DNA of 64,000 nucleotides from DASWED01 sp036394995 (GTDB lineage: Bacteria; Actinomycetota; UBA4738; JACQTL01), in assembly GCA_036394995.1 (NCBI GenBank), contig DASWED010000001.1, positions 28,193-92,192 of the forward strand, written 5' to 3'. A program made the position numbers and the translations under genes. How positions within the stretch are numbered: position 1 is the stretch's first letter; every line of letters starts with the position of its first letter. The notes beneath the pieces are model-generated. The model made no database searches. It was given only the letters and a program-made list of their open reading frames with translations, and had not been told where the DNA came from. Positions 1 to 12,491 of this stretch are shown in pieces.

Positions 1-1896
1 CTGGCCGCGGAGCTCCGGTGGCGCCGCGAGGGCGAGCGCGAGTGGCACGACGAACCCATGGCGTTCGTCGACAACGACCGGTGGCAGGGGACCTTCCGGG
101 TCGAGGAGCTGGGCCGGTACCGGTACACCCTCCGTGCCTGGGTGGACCGGTTCGGGACGTGGCGGGCGGGGCTCGAGAAGAAGGTCGGCGCCGGGCAGGA
201 CGTCTCGGTGGAGGTCCTGGCGGGGGCGGATCTGGTGGAACACGCGGCCCAGCGCGCCGCCGGCGAGGACCGCCGGACGCTCCGCAGAGCCGCGAAGTCC
301 ATGCGGGAGGGCTCGGACCCCGACCTCCTGACCGCGCTCCTGGGCACGGGCCGACAGGCGGCGAGAGCCGCGGCCGTGGAGGCCGCGCTCGACCCCGCCG
401 TGGCCGAGGCCATGGACCGCTCGCCGGACCGCCGCACGGCCACGGCCTTCGACCGCGAGCTGGCCGTGTGGGTCGAGCCCGAACGGGCCCGGTTCAGCGC
501 GTGGTACGAGATGTTCCCCCGCTCCACCGGCCGGGGGACCGAGCCCGGCACGTTCGCCACCACCGAGCAGCGGCTGCCGTACGTGGCCGGGCTGGGGTTC
601 GACATCCTGTACCTCCCGCCGATCCACCCGATCGGCCGGACCCTCCGCAAGGGCCCCAACAATGACCCCTCGGGTGGTCCCGGCGTCGTCGGTTCCCCGT
701 GGGCCATCGGGGGCGAGGAGGGCGGGCACACCGCGATCCACCCCGACCTCGGCACGTTCGGGGAGTTCGACCGCCTGGTGGCCGCGGCGGCCGCCCAGGG
801 GATCCAGATCGCCCTCGACATCGCGTTCCAGTGCTCGCCCGACCACCCGTGGGTCCGTGAGCACCCCGACTGGTTCCGCAAGCGCGCCGACGGCTCGATC
901 CAGTACGCGGAGAACCCCCCGAAGAAGTACGAGGACATCTATCCGTTGGACTTCGGGACCGAGGACTGGCGGGGGCTGTGGGCCGCGCTCCGGGACGTGT
1001 TCGTGTTCTGGATCGCCCACGGCGTCCGCGTATTCCGCGTGGACAACCCCCACACGAAGTCGCTGGCGTTCTGGGAGTGGTGCATCGACTCCCTGAAGCG
1101 CGAGCACCCCGACCTCATCTTCCTGTCGGAGGCGTTCACGCGGCCCCGGCTCATGGAGCGCCTGGCCAAGCTGGGGTTCACCCAGTCCTACACGTACTTC
1201 GCGTGGCGGACCACCAAGCGCGAGATCACCGAGTACATGACCGAGCTCACCCAGACGGAGCTCCGCGAGTACTTCCGGCCGAACTTCTGGCCGAACACGC
1301 CGGACATCCTCACCGAGCAGATGCAGACCGGCGGCCGGGCCACGTTCATCCACCGCCTGGTCCTCGCGGCCACGCTGTCCTCGAGCTACGGGATCTACGG
1401 TCCGGCGTTCGAATTGCAGGAGCACGAGCCGGTGGCCCACGGCCGGGAGGAGTACGACCACTCCGAGAAGTACGAGATCCGGGACTGGAACCTGGAGAAC
1501 CCCCGGTCCCTGGCCAAGCTCGTCGGCCGGGTCAACGCCATCCGCCGGGAGAACCCGGCCCTGCACTCGATGGACGGATTCCGGTTCCACCACATCGACA
1601 ACGACAACATGCTGATCTACAGCAAGGCCACGGCGGACCGGTCGAACGCCGTGCTGGTGGTGGTGAACCTGGACCCGTACGCGAAGCAGGCCGGGTGGAC
1701 GCACCTGTGGCTGGACGACCTCGGCGTCACCGAGCACGACCGGCCGTTCCAGGTCCACGACCTGCTCACCGACGCCCGGTTCGTGTGGCGGGGCTCGGGG
1801 AACTTCGTGGAGCTCGACCCCCAGAAGATCCCGGCGCACGTGTTCCGGATCCGCCGCCGGGTCCGCGACGAACGGGACTTCGCCACCTACCAGTGA
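1..1896 (+). CDS. glgE: Alpha-1,4-glucan:maltose-1-phosphate maltosyltransferase, 5'-partial
   Basis: GlgE transfers maltose from alpha-maltose-1-phosphate to the non-reducing end of an alpha-1,4-glucan in the cytoplasm. The reading frame is open from base 1, so the true start lies upstream. About 631 residues are visible against roughly 660-700 for the family, so only a short N-terminal piece is missing. The visible start (RWRREGEREW...EPM) fits the GlgE N-terminal beta domain. The GH13_3 core follows, with the nucleophile in FRVDNPHTKS (visible residue about 348) and the acid/base Glu in FLSEAFTRP (about 377). The stop is 1 bp before the treS/mak start, so the two are almost certainly co-transcribed, and TreS/Mak makes the GlgE substrate. 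Family identity is very secure. The ATG at 58 is internal and is not the start. Confidence 0.96.
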   Translation: MAAELRWRREGEREWHDEPMAFVDNDRWQGTFRVEELGRYRYTLRAWVDRFGTWRAGLEKKVGAGQDVSVEVLAGADLVEHAAQRAAGEDRRTLRRAAKSMREGSDPDLLTALLGTGRQAARAAAVEAALDPAVAEAMDRSPDRRTATAFDRELAVWVEPERARFSAWYEMFPRSTGRGTEPGTFATTEQRLPYVAGLGFDILYLPPIHPIGRTLRKGPNNDPSGGPGVVGSPWAIGGEEGGHTAIHPDLGTFGEFDRLVAAAAAQGIQIALDIAFQCSPDHPWVREHPDWFRKRADGSIQYAENPPKKYEDIYPLDFGTEDWRGLWAALRDVFVFWIAHGVRVFRVDNPHTKSLAFWEWCIDSLKREHPDLIFLSEAFTRPRLMERLAKLGFTQSYTYFAWRTTKREITEYMTELTQTELREYFRPNFWPNTPDILTEQMQTGGRATFIHRLVLAATLSSSYGIYGPAFELQEHEPVAHGREEYDHSEKYEIRDWNLENPRSLAKLVGRVNAIRRENPALHSMDGFRFHHIDNDNMLIYSKATADRSNAVLVVVNLDPYAKQAGWTHLWLDDLGVTEHDRPFQVHDLLTDARFVWRGSGNFVELDPQKIPAHVFRIRRRVRDERDFATYQ

Positions 1897-1897
1897 G

Positions 1898-5259
<3,362 letters not shown>

Positions 5260-5263
<4 letters not shown>

Positions 5264-7143
5264 CGCGATCGGACGACCTGCGGGCGCTGCGCGGGCTGGC
5301 GCGGGCGTACGGGGTGCAGACGTCGTTCCGGGACGTGGACAAGCGGACCCATCGGGCCACGGTGGCCGGGCTGGTGGAGGTGCTGCGAGCCCTGGGGGTG
5401 GAGATCGAGTCGCCGGCGGACGCCGCGGCGGCGCTCCGGACCGCTCCGCGCGGCACGCCGGCCGGGCGGCGTTCGAAGGGGACCCCGTCGCGCATGCCGG
5501 AGATCGCCGAGCCGTCGTGGGGGACCTTCCTGCCCGTGTACGCGATCCGGTCGCGAGGTGACCACGGGGTGGGGTCGTTCACGGACCTCACCGAGCTGGT
5601 GCGGTGGACGCGGGAGCTGGGGGGGTCGGCCGTGGGGACCCTGCCCCTGCTGGCACAGTTCCTGGATGGGGAGCCGTTCGAGTACTCGCCGTACTCGCCG
5701 GCCTCTCGGCTGTTCTGGAACGAGTTGTTCGTGGACCTGGACGCCACGCCGGAGATGGCCGGGAGCACGGAGGCGCAGGAGCTGGCCGCACGCATGCCGT
5801 CGCCCCGGGGGCGGCTGGTGGACTACGCGAGGGCGTGGGCCGCGCACCGGCCCGTGCTGGAGGCGCTGTCCCGGGAGTTCTCCGCGAACGCGCCGGCCGC
5901 GCGGCGGCGCGCGTTCGAGACGTTCCGGCGGGAGCGGCCGGAGCTCGAGGACTACAGCCGGTTCCGGGCGTTCGGCGAGCGGACCGGCCGGCCGTGGCAG
6001 GAGTGGCCGGGGCCCCAGCGGACCGGCCGGATCGGCCCCCGTGCGACCGATCCCGAGCGGGTCGCGTTCCACCGGTACGCGCAGTTCGTGGCCGACGAGC
6101 AGCTGGCCGGCGTGGGCCGGACGGAACCGGGGACCGGCCTGTACCTGGACCTCCCCCTCGGGGTCCACGGGTCGTCATTCGACACGTGGCGGCACCGGGG
6201 CCTCTTCGCGAACGGCGCGGCCGGGGGCGCGCCGCCGGACAGCTTCTTCGCGAAGGGCCAGAGCTGGGGGTTCCCGCCGCTGCACCCACGCCGGATCGCC
6301 GACGACGACTTCGCCTACGTCCGGGCGTGCTTCCGGCACCTCATGCGCCACGCCGGGGTCCTGCGGATCGACCACATCCTGGGGTTCCACCGGTTGTACT
6401 GGGTCCCCGACGGCTTCGAGGCGACCCACGGCGTGTACGTCCGGTATCCCTCCGAGGACCTGTACGCGGTCCTGGCGGAGGAGGCTCATCGAACGGGGAC
6501 CGCGGTGGTCGGCGAGGACCTGGGAACGGTCCCGCCCATCGTCCGGGCGGCCATGAAGCGCCACGGCGTGCTCCGGAGCCACGTGCTGTCCCTGGAGGCC
6601 CAGTTCCACATGGATCGGGCGCTCCCCGAGGCCCCGCCGAACTCGCTGGCCTCGCTGAACACCCACGACCTGCCGCCGTTCGCGGCGTTCTGGACGGGCG
6701 CCGACATCGACGACCGTGTCGACCTCGGTTTCCTCGGCCCCACGGACGCAGCTCGGGAGCGCACCACCCGCAGGCGACTCGTCCGGGACCTCACCGAGGC
6801 GATGCGGACGGAGGGCCGACTCCGGACGCGTGGTCCGCGGGTGGTCCCGCCGGTGGACGCCGCGGCGGCGCATCTGGATCACCTGGCGGGCGGCCCGGCC
6901 CGGATGGTGATCGTGAACCTCGAGGACCTGTGGGGGGAGACCGAGCCCCAGAACCGCCCCGGGATCTACCGGGAACGGCCGAACTGGCGCCTGCGGGCGG
7001 CTCGCTCGTTCGAACAGCTCCGGTCGGATCCCGCGATCACGGGTAGGTTGGAGGAGGTGGACCGCCTGCGACGGGAGCGGGCGGACGCCGAACGGAGCCG
7101 CCGACGCCGGCCCGCGCGCACGACGAGCGACACGTCAGCGTAG
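5260..7143 (+). CDS. malQ: 4-alpha-glucanotransferase (amylomaltase)
   Basis: This GH77 enzyme disproportionates maltooligosaccharides by moving alpha-1,4-glucan segments between acceptors. The GTG start at 5260 overlaps the TreS/Mak stop in a GTGA tetranucleotide and gives a 627-aa protein. The frame is open further upstream, but that part lies inside the treS/mak gene. Motifs: the nucleophile Asp in VLRIDHILGFH (about residue 371), the acid/base Glu in VVGEDLGTVP (about 419) and the third Asp in NTHDLP (about 470). Residues 1-100 form an N-terminal extension as in long actinobacterial MalQ. The C-terminus is Arg-rich and probably disordered. Its place between treS/mak and glgB suggests it adjusts glucan chain length for GlgE and GlgB. 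Confidence 0.93.
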
Positions 7144-7169
7144 AGCCGCACCGAGGAGGACCCCGCCAC

Positions 7170-9104
7170 ATGAGCACCACACAGCACGACGCGCCCGTCC
7201 GCTACGACGTCAGCCTCATCACCGACGACGACCTCCACTGGTTCAACGAGGGGACCCACACCGGCCTGCACGCGAAGCTCGGGGCCCACCCCATCACGGT
7301 GGACGGCGTGGAGGGGACCGCGTTCGCCGTGTGGGCCCCGGACGCCGAGAGCGTCAGCGTCATCGGTGACGTGAACGGGTGGAACCCCGGGGCCCATCCC
7401 CTGGCCGCCCGGGCTCAGTCCGGGATCTGGGAGGGGTTCGCCCCGGCGTTTCGGCGCGGCACGATCTACAAGTTCCACATCGTTGGCAAGGGCGGCCGGT
7501 TCCGGGCGGACAAGACCGATCCGTTCGGCCTGCTGTACGAACACCCCCCGAAGACCGCGGCCGTGGTGTGGGACCTCGGATACGAGTGGGGCGACGGGGA
7601 GTGGATGGGGACACGGGGCGGCCGGGCTTCGCTGGACGCGCCGATGTCGCTGTACGAGGTCCACCTGGGCTCGTGGATGCGCGACCCCGCGGATCCCGGG
7701 CGCTTCATGTCCTACCGGGAGCTGGCGCCGCGCCTGGCCGAGTACTGCTCCCGTCTGGGGTTCAGCCACGTCGAGCTCCTCCCGATCATGGAGCACCCGT
7801 TCTACGGCTCGTGGGGATACCAGACCACCGGCTACTTCGCGCCCTCCAGCCGGTTCGGCACTCCGCAGGACTTCATGTGGTTCGTGGACCACCTGCACCA
7901 GCACGGGGTGGGAGTGATCCTCGACTGGGTGCCGTCGCACTTCCCCTCCGACGACTACGCGCTGGGGAACTTCGACGGCACGCACCTGTACGAACACGCC
8001 GACCCGCGCAAGGGGTTCCACCCCGACTGGAACTCCTACATCTTCAACTACGGCCGGAGCGAGGTCCGGTCGTTCCTCACGTCGAGCGCGATGTTCTGGC
8101 TGACCACGTACCACGCCGACGGGCTGCGTGTGGACGCCGTGGCGTCGATGCTGTACCTCGACTACTCGCGGAAGGCCGGGCAGTGGATCCCGAATGTGCA
8201 CGGCGGCCGGGAGAACCTGGAAGCCATCGAGCTCCTCCGGCACCTGAACGGCAGCGTGTACGCGCAGCACCCCGACGTCCAGACCATGGCCGAGGAGTCG
8301 ACTTCGTGGCCCATGGTGTCGCGCCCCATCTACGTGGGCGGCCTGGGGTTCGGCTACAAGTGGGACATGGGGTGGATGCACGACAACCTGCGCTACTTCT
8401 CGAAGGACCCGGTGCACCGGAGGTACCACCACACCGACCTGACGTTCCGGGGGATGTACGCGTGGACCGAGAACTTCGTGCTGCCGCTCTCGCACGATGA
8501 GGTGGTCCACGGCAAGGGCTCGCTGATCGGGAAGATGCCGGGGGACGACTGGCAGCGGTTCGCGAACCTCCGGGCGCTGTTCGCGCTGATGTGGACGACG
8601 CCGGGGAAGAAGCTGCTGTTCCAGGGGGGCGAGTTCGGCCAGTGGCGGGAGTGGAACCACGACCGGGGGCTGGACTGGCACCTGGTGGAGGGCGGCCCCA
8701 ACATGCATTCAGGCCTTCAGCAGCTGGTGGCCGACCTGAACCGCCTGTTCCGGGAGGAGCCGGCCATGCACCAGCTCGACACCGAGTCCGCCGGGTTCGA
8801 GTGGATCGACGCGAACGACAACGAGGCCTGCGCGATCTCGTTCCTGCGGCGGGACCGGGACGGGCGGGCGGTGCTGGTGGTGGGGAACTTCACGCCGGTG
8901 GTCCGCCAGGGCTACCTGGTGGGCGTCCCGACCCCCGGGTACTGGCGCGAGATCCTCAACACCGACGCCGGGATCTACGGTGGGAGCGACGTGGGGAACC
9001 TCGGCGGGGTGGACACCCTCCCGTTCGGGACCCACGGCCGCGACCACGCCGTGAGCCTGACCCTCCCACCGCTCTCGGTGGTGATCCTCCGCCCCGACGC
9101 ATGA
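7170..9104 (+). CDS. glgB: 1,4-alpha-glucan branching enzyme
   Basis: GlgB cuts alpha-1,4 chains and rejoins them as alpha-1,6 branches, turning the linear GlgE product into glycogen-like glucan. The 644-aa protein has an N-terminal CBM48 (about residues 30-130, FAVWAPDAESVSVIGD), then a GH13_9 barrel. The barrel carries SLYEVHLGSW, the catalytic Asp in GLRVDAVASM (about 322), Glu in AEESTSWP (about 375) and Asp in LSHDEVVHGKGSL (about 443). The C-terminal beta domain ends with LPPLSVVILRPD. It begins 26 bp after malQ behind a GAGGAGG Shine-Dalgarno sequence, so it is the fourth gene of the operon. It lacks the extra N-terminal module found in some 730-aa GlgB proteins. No clear intrinsic terminator follows. 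Confidence 0.95.
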   Translation: MSTTQHDAPVRYDVSLITDDDLHWFNEGTHTGLHAKLGAHPITVDGVEGTAFAVWAPDAESVSVIGDVNGWNPGAHPLAARAQSGIWEGFAPAFRRGTIYKFHIVGKGGRFRADKTDPFGLLYEHPPKTAAVVWDLGYEWGDGEWMGTRGGRASLDAPMSLYEVHLGSWMRDPADPGRFMSYRELAPRLAEYCSRLGFSHVELLPIMEHPFYGSWGYQTTGYFAPSSRFGTPQDFMWFVDHLHQHGVGVILDWVPSHFPSDDYALGNFDGTHLYEHADPRKGFHPDWNSYIFNYGRSEVRSFLTSSAMFWLTTYHADGLRVDAVASMLYLDYSRKAGQWIPNVHGGRENLEAIELLRHLNGSVYAQHPDVQTMAEESTSWPMVSRPIYVGGLGFGYKWDMGWMHDNLRYFSKDPVHRRYHHTDLTFRGMYAWTENFVLPLSHDEVVHGKGSLIGKMPGDDWQRFANLRALFALMWTTPGKKLLFQGGEFGQWREWNHDRGLDWHLVEGGPNMHSGLQQLVADLNRLFREEPAMHQLDTESAGFEWIDANDNEACAISFLRRDRDGRAVLVVGNFTPVVRQGYLVGVPTPGYWREILNTDAGIYGGSDVGNLGGVDTLPFGTHGRDHAVSLTLPPLSVVILRPDA

Positions 9105-9118
9105 GGAGTGTCGCGGGG

Positions 9119-9548
9119 TCAGCCGGAGGAGAAGAGGACGTTCTCGCGAGCATGGTTCGGCGTGGTTCGGCGTGGTTCGCCTGGGCTCGTCTGGGTGCAT
9201 CCCCGCTGCTCAGCGGCCCTGTCCCCGGGACGGCCCGGCACGCATGTCGAGGGTGTTGCGCAGAGGTGGCTCAGCGACGGCTTCGCAGCGAGCTCGACAA
9301 ACACCGCGTCGAGCCGCTCCGCGGCGGCGTGGTCGGCCGAGGGGATGTGGTGGGCGTAGGTGCGCAGGAAGACGGCCGGATTGTGGCCGAGCCGGTCCGC
9401 CGCCGTCTTCACGTCGACGCCCTGGGTGAGCAGCGCCACCGCATTCGAGTGCCGGAGCGCGTGGAACGTCACCGAGTAGCCGTGCCGGGAGCAGAACGCC
9501 GTGAACGCATGGCGAGGCAGGAAAGGGACCGATGGGCGCTCGCGCACC
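9119..9548 (-). pseudogene. Truncated tyrosine recombinase (phage-type integrase) remnant
   Basis: On the minus strand this stretch encodes only the C-terminal catalytic part of a tyrosine recombinase. The HxxR motif is FHALRHSNAVALL, the following segment is GVDVKTAADRLGH, and the nucleophile tyrosine lies in FLRTYAHH. The SAM-like N-terminal domain and the first catalytic arginine are missing. Upstream the frame runs into sequence that in another frame encodes RTX repeats, so no native start exists. About 90 residues resemble the family. The tail after SLSHL is low-complexity and not family-like. It is best read as a decayed integrase left by a lost mobile element. The breakpoint is uncertain by a few tens of bases. 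Confidence 0.75.
9151..9180. repeat. Short 10-bp tandem repeat
   Basis: The unit cgtggttcgg occurs nearly three times in succession inside the 3' end of the decayed integrase. It may be a replication-slippage product in unconstrained sequence. No function is inferred. Confidence 0.6.
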
Positions 9549-9552
9549 AGGG

Positions 9553-9726
9553 GCAGTTCGTGACGGTGTCCCCCGCGTCGGCGATGCAGGAGTCGGTGCC
9601 GCATCCCCCATTGGCGGTGTCGTTCCCGTTCACCCCGTCCACCGCGTCCAGGCTGTCGGCGCCGCACCCGCCCTCGAGGACGTCGCTGCCGTCACCTCCG
9701 GTCAGGGTGTCCCGACCGCCCTTCCC
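9553..9726 (-). pseudogene. RTX (hemolysin-type calcium-binding) repeat fragment
   Basis: One minus-strand frame encodes about 58 residues of glycine/aspartate nonapeptide repeats (GGRDTLTGGDGSDVLEGG, then GGCGTDSC). They end in the Cys-containing tail ADAGDTVTNC, the usual end of a short RTX array in secreted calcium-binding proteins. There is no start codon or signal peptide in a coherent frame, and the frame switches near 9550 where the integrase remnant begins. This is a gene fragment rather than a gene. The intact RTX gene at 63054-64000 has similar Cys-containing array ends. Confidence 0.6.
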
Positions 9727-9823
9727 GTAGCGCGTGAACCCCGACCGCGTGCGCGCGTACCGTGAGGCCGAGAACGCGAAGCGGCGAGCCCGAGCTCGGG
9801 ACGAGTAGACGTGCCACCGGGAA

Positions 9824-10099
9824 CTAGACCTGAGCGACCACCTCTCGTACCTCGATACTGTCGAAGGTGACGGACTCAGGCCTCGGGGCGTTCCGTGCCA
9901 TCTCGGCGCCCCGTTGGGCAGCGTCCTCACTCTCCCAGACAATGAAGGCCAGGCCGTGTCCGTCTTGCGAAGCTAACCAGAATCCCGCGACGACCCCTGG
10001 CGCTTCCTTCACCCTCGGGACGACATTGGTCTTGAGGTGTTCCAGAGCCTCCTCCTCGTGGCCGGACTGAACGGCCACACCGGCGACCAGAGCATGCAT
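9824..10099 (-). CDS. Antibiotic biosynthesis monooxygenase-like (ABM, dimeric alpha/beta barrel) protein
   Basis: This 91-aa protein begins MHALVAGVAVQSGHEEEALEHLK and continues with VKEAPGVVAGFWLAS and AFIVWESEDAAQRGAE. That is the layout of a small ABM-type ferredoxin-like domain: a strand, a helix with clustered acidic residues, then a strand with an aromatic residue. Such proteins are cytoplasmic dimers; some are heme-degrading or quinone monooxygenases and many have no known activity. The ATG at 10099 is chosen because GAGGAGGGCACC precedes it; an upstream in-frame start at 10147 lacks this. The gene stands alone beside the recombinase scar. The fold assignment is fairly safe, the reaction unknown. 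Confidence 0.75.
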   Translation of the reverse strand: MHALVAGVAVQSGHEEEALEHLKTNVVPRVKEAPGVVAGFWLASQDGHGLAFIVWESEDAAQRGAEMARNAPRPESVTFDSIEVREVVAQV

Positions 10100-10259
10100 G
10101 GTGCCCTCCTCTTCGGCTCGACAGGGTCCGAGGTCAATTTGGGACACACACCCACGCGGTCGTCAAACCGAATGGCTTGACTCGGCCCGACGATTCGTCG
10201 ATGCGCCTCGTCGCGGACTCGTCATGTCCATTCCTGGACACCGCGTGCACGGTCTGTGC

Positions 10260-10442
10260 ATGGAACGAGAGCAGGTAGCCGAGCGGCCGGCCTTCGTCCG
10301 GCGCGTCGTGTTCGCGGAGGACCCCGCCGTCGCCCGGGCCCTCGAGGAGCGAGCGATCGAGCACGGCCCCTCCGTCGCCGCCGAGGTCCGGGCCGCCGTC
10401 CGGGAGCACCTCCGCCGAGGCGAGGAACCGGGGCCCGGATGA
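10260..10442 (+). CDS. Small hypothetical protein, possibly ribbon-helix-helix-like
   Basis: A 60-aa frame starts at ATG 10260 and encodes a charged, alanine-rich, probably helical protein (FVRRVVFAEDPAVARALEER, then VAAEVRAAVREHLRRGEE). The one-strand-two-helix pattern is reminiscent of short RHH antitoxin-like proteins, but no partner toxin lies beside it and no diagnostic motif is visible. Third-position GC is high, consistent with coding. There is no convincing Shine-Dalgarno sequence. The frame extends upstream to 10098, but that part overlaps the promoter region of the divergent ABM-like gene. It should be treated as a tentative gene. Confidence 0.4.
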   Translation: MEREQVAERPAFVRRVVFAEDPAVARALEERAIEHGPSVAAEVRAAVREHLRRGEEPGPG

Positions 10443-10468
10443 CGGCGCCTGTTTGCTCTGCTCAGACC

Positions 10469-11908
10469 CTATGAATCGGAGAAGAAGACGTTCTTGACCT
10501 CGGTGTACAGATGGACGGCGTGCATGCCCATCTCGCGGCCGAACCCGCTCTGCTTGTAGCCGCCGAACGGCGCCTCGGTGTGCACGCTGTGGTTCGAGTT
10601 GACGGAGATCACGCCGGTCCGGATGCCGCGCGAAACTCGCAGGGCCCGTCCGAGGTCCCGGGTCCATATCGACCCCGACAGGCCGTATGGCGAGTCGTTC
10701 GCGATGCGGATGGCGTCCTCCTCGGTGTCGAACGGGATCATGCAGACGACCGGTCCGAAGATCTCCTCCCGGGCAACCCGCATGCTGTTGTCGACGTCGG
10801 CCAACACGGCCGGCGCCAGATAGAACCCGGCGTCCGGCTGGTCGGGCGAGCGGCCCCCGGTGACCAGCCGGGCCCCCTCGTCGCGGCCGATCGCCAGGTA
10901 CTCCATGCTGGTCCGCCGCTGGGCCTCCGAGATCAGCGGCCCCATCTCGGTTTCCTCGTCGAGCGGGGGCCCCACGCGCAGGGCGTCGGTTCGCGCGGAG
11001 AACCGTTCGACCACCTCGTCGTAGACGGACCGTTCGACCAGGACTCGGGACCGGGCGCAGCAGTCCTGCCCGGCGTTGCCGAACACCGAGAACGGCGCCC
11101 GCTCGATCACCGTGTCGAGGTCGGCGTCGGCGAAGACCACAGCCGCCGACTTCCCGCCGAGCTCGAGCGAGACGCGCGTGATGTGGTCCGCGCACCTCCG
11201 CATGATCGAAGCGCCGATCTCGGTGGACCCGGTGAAGGAGACCTTCGAGACTCGAGGATCGGCCACGAGCGCGTCCCCGACCGCAGAGCCGGGTCCGGGC
11301 AGCACCGAGAGCGCACCCTCCGGCAGGCCCGCCTCGGCCAGGACGTCGGCCATGGCCAGGGCGGAGAGCGGCGTGGCCGACGCCGGCTTCACCACCGCGG
11401 TGTTCCCGCACGCGAGCGCCGGCGCCACCTTCCACGACGCGATGACCATCGGGAAGTTCCACGGCACGATGAGCGCGCACACCCCGATGGGCTCGCGGAG
11501 GGTCACGTCGAGGCCCTGGTCGGCCACCGGGATGGTCTCGCCGAGCACCTTGTTGGCCGCGCCGCCCCAGTACTCGAACACGTTCGCCACCAGCCCGACC
11601 TCGTCGCGCGCGTCCCGGATGGGCTTGCCCGCGTTGCGGGCCTCCAGCACGGCCAGTTCCTCGAGCCGGTCGCGCACCAGCGCGGCGGCCCTCGCCAGTA
11701 CGCGGCCCCGCTCAGTGGCGCTCGTTCGGGGCCATGCCCCCTCCTCGAACGCGCGGTGCGCCGCATCCACGGCCCGCCGGGCGTCGTCGGGGCCCGCCTC
11801 GGCCACCTCGGCCATCGGTCCCCCGGTGCCCGGCTCGGTCACCTCGAACGTCGCCCCGGACGCCGCGGCGACCCGCTCTCCTCCGATCGACAGCAGCTCC
11901 ACGCCCAC
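10469..11908 (-). CDS. NAD(P)-dependent aldehyde dehydrogenase, PuuC/betaine-aldehyde type
   Basis: This 479-aa ALDH-superfamily enzyme oxidises an aldehyde to a carboxylate. Visible signatures are the Rossmann segment PWNFPMVIASWKVAPALACGN, VSFTGSTEIG, the general-base Glu in SLELGGKSA, and the catalytic Cys in NAGQDCCA (about residue 283). The C-terminal EIFGPVV and PFGGYKQSG motifs are also present. The start is GTG at 11908, preceded by GGGAGG. Sequence alone cannot fix the substrate. Its neighbours (permease, gamma-glutamyl ligase-like GS, PuuD-like hydrolase) favour a gamma-glutamyl-gamma-aminobutyraldehyde or aminobutyraldehyde role. It is transcribed opposite to the SDR/permease/GS set. 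Confidence 0.9.
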   Translation of the reverse strand: MGVELLSIGGERVAAASGATFEVTEPGTGGPMAEVAEAGPDDARRAVDAAHRAFEEGAWPRTSATERGRVLARAAALVRDRLEELAVLEARNAGKPIRDARDEVGLVANVFEYWGGAANKVLGETIPVADQGLDVTLREPIGVCALIVPWNFPMVIASWKVAPALACGNTAVVKPASATPLSALAMADVLAEAGLPEGALSVLPGPGSAVGDALVADPRVSKVSFTGSTEIGASIMRRCADHITRVSLELGGKSAAVVFADADLDTVIERAPFSVFGNAGQDCCARSRVLVERSVYDEVVERFSARTDALRVGPPLDEETEMGPLISEAQRRTSMEYLAIGRDEGARLVTGGRSPDQPDAGFYLAPAVLADVDNSMRVAREEIFGPVVCMIPFDTEEDAIRIANDSPYGLSGSIWTRDLGRALRVSRGIRTGVISVNSNHSVHTEAPFGGYKQSGFGREMGMHAVHLYTEVKNVFFSDS

Positions 11909-11975
11909 GGCCTGCCTCCCCGCTCCGGGTTCCCGGCCGAGATGATAGGCCCAAGCGGAACGCCGAACCCCGACG

Positions 11976-12326
11976 TCAGGTGTCGTCGGCGGGCGGGTCC
12001 GTGCCGACGAACACGCCGCCGTTCCAGTACGCCTCCACCCGCTTGCTCAGCAGCCCCTTGACGTCGAGGACCAGCTCCTCCGGCGGATCGAACCTCCCGA
12101 AGTCGACGTTGAGCTCGAACCCCTCCGCATCCATCCGGCGGAACCGGTGGGGGCGCCGGCTGGACCGGGTGAAGCGTGACTTGCGGCTGGTCCCGGGGGG
12201 CTCGCAGTGGGTCTCCAGCCACGTGTAGCCACCGCCGGCCCACTGGTGGGGGTCGAGCCACACCCAGACCCGGCCGCCGCGCCGGCCGATCAGGTCCAGC
12301 GCCTTCGGCGTCGCGACCACCTTCAT
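11976..12326 (-). CDS. Small conserved protein, possibly HesB/IscA-fold-like
   Basis: A 116-aa cytoplasmic protein starts at ATG 12326. Its beginning (MKVVATPKALDLIGRRGGRV) and its end (EELVLDVKGLLSKRVEAYWN) have the strand/helix pattern of small HesB-like proteins found in actinobacteria. The cysteines that bind iron-sulfur clusters in true IscA proteins are absent; only one Cys is present. A basic Ser/Arg stretch (SRKSRFTRSSRRPHRFRR) sits mid-protein. It lies 67 bp upstream of the ALDH gene on the same strand and may share its transcript. The family suggestion rests on general pattern only, and no function is assigned. Confidence 0.6.
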   Translation of the reverse strand: MKVVATPKALDLIGRRGGRVWVWLDPHQWAGGGYTWLETHCEPPGTSRKSRFTRSSRRPHRFRRMDAEGFELNVDFGRFDPPEELVLDVKGLLSKRVEAYWNGGVFVGTDPPADDT

Positions 12327-12491
12327 CCGCGAACGGTGGCCCTCCCGAACCCCGACGCTCCCGAACCCGAGATCATCCCGGCCACACCCTACGCGGTCCC
12401 GCACCCGGGGCTCGGTTCCGCCCGGCATTGTGCAGTAGCCTCGGCCGGCCGAACGGATCGTGTCCGGCAGGCTTCGGAACAGGAGGGTCCC

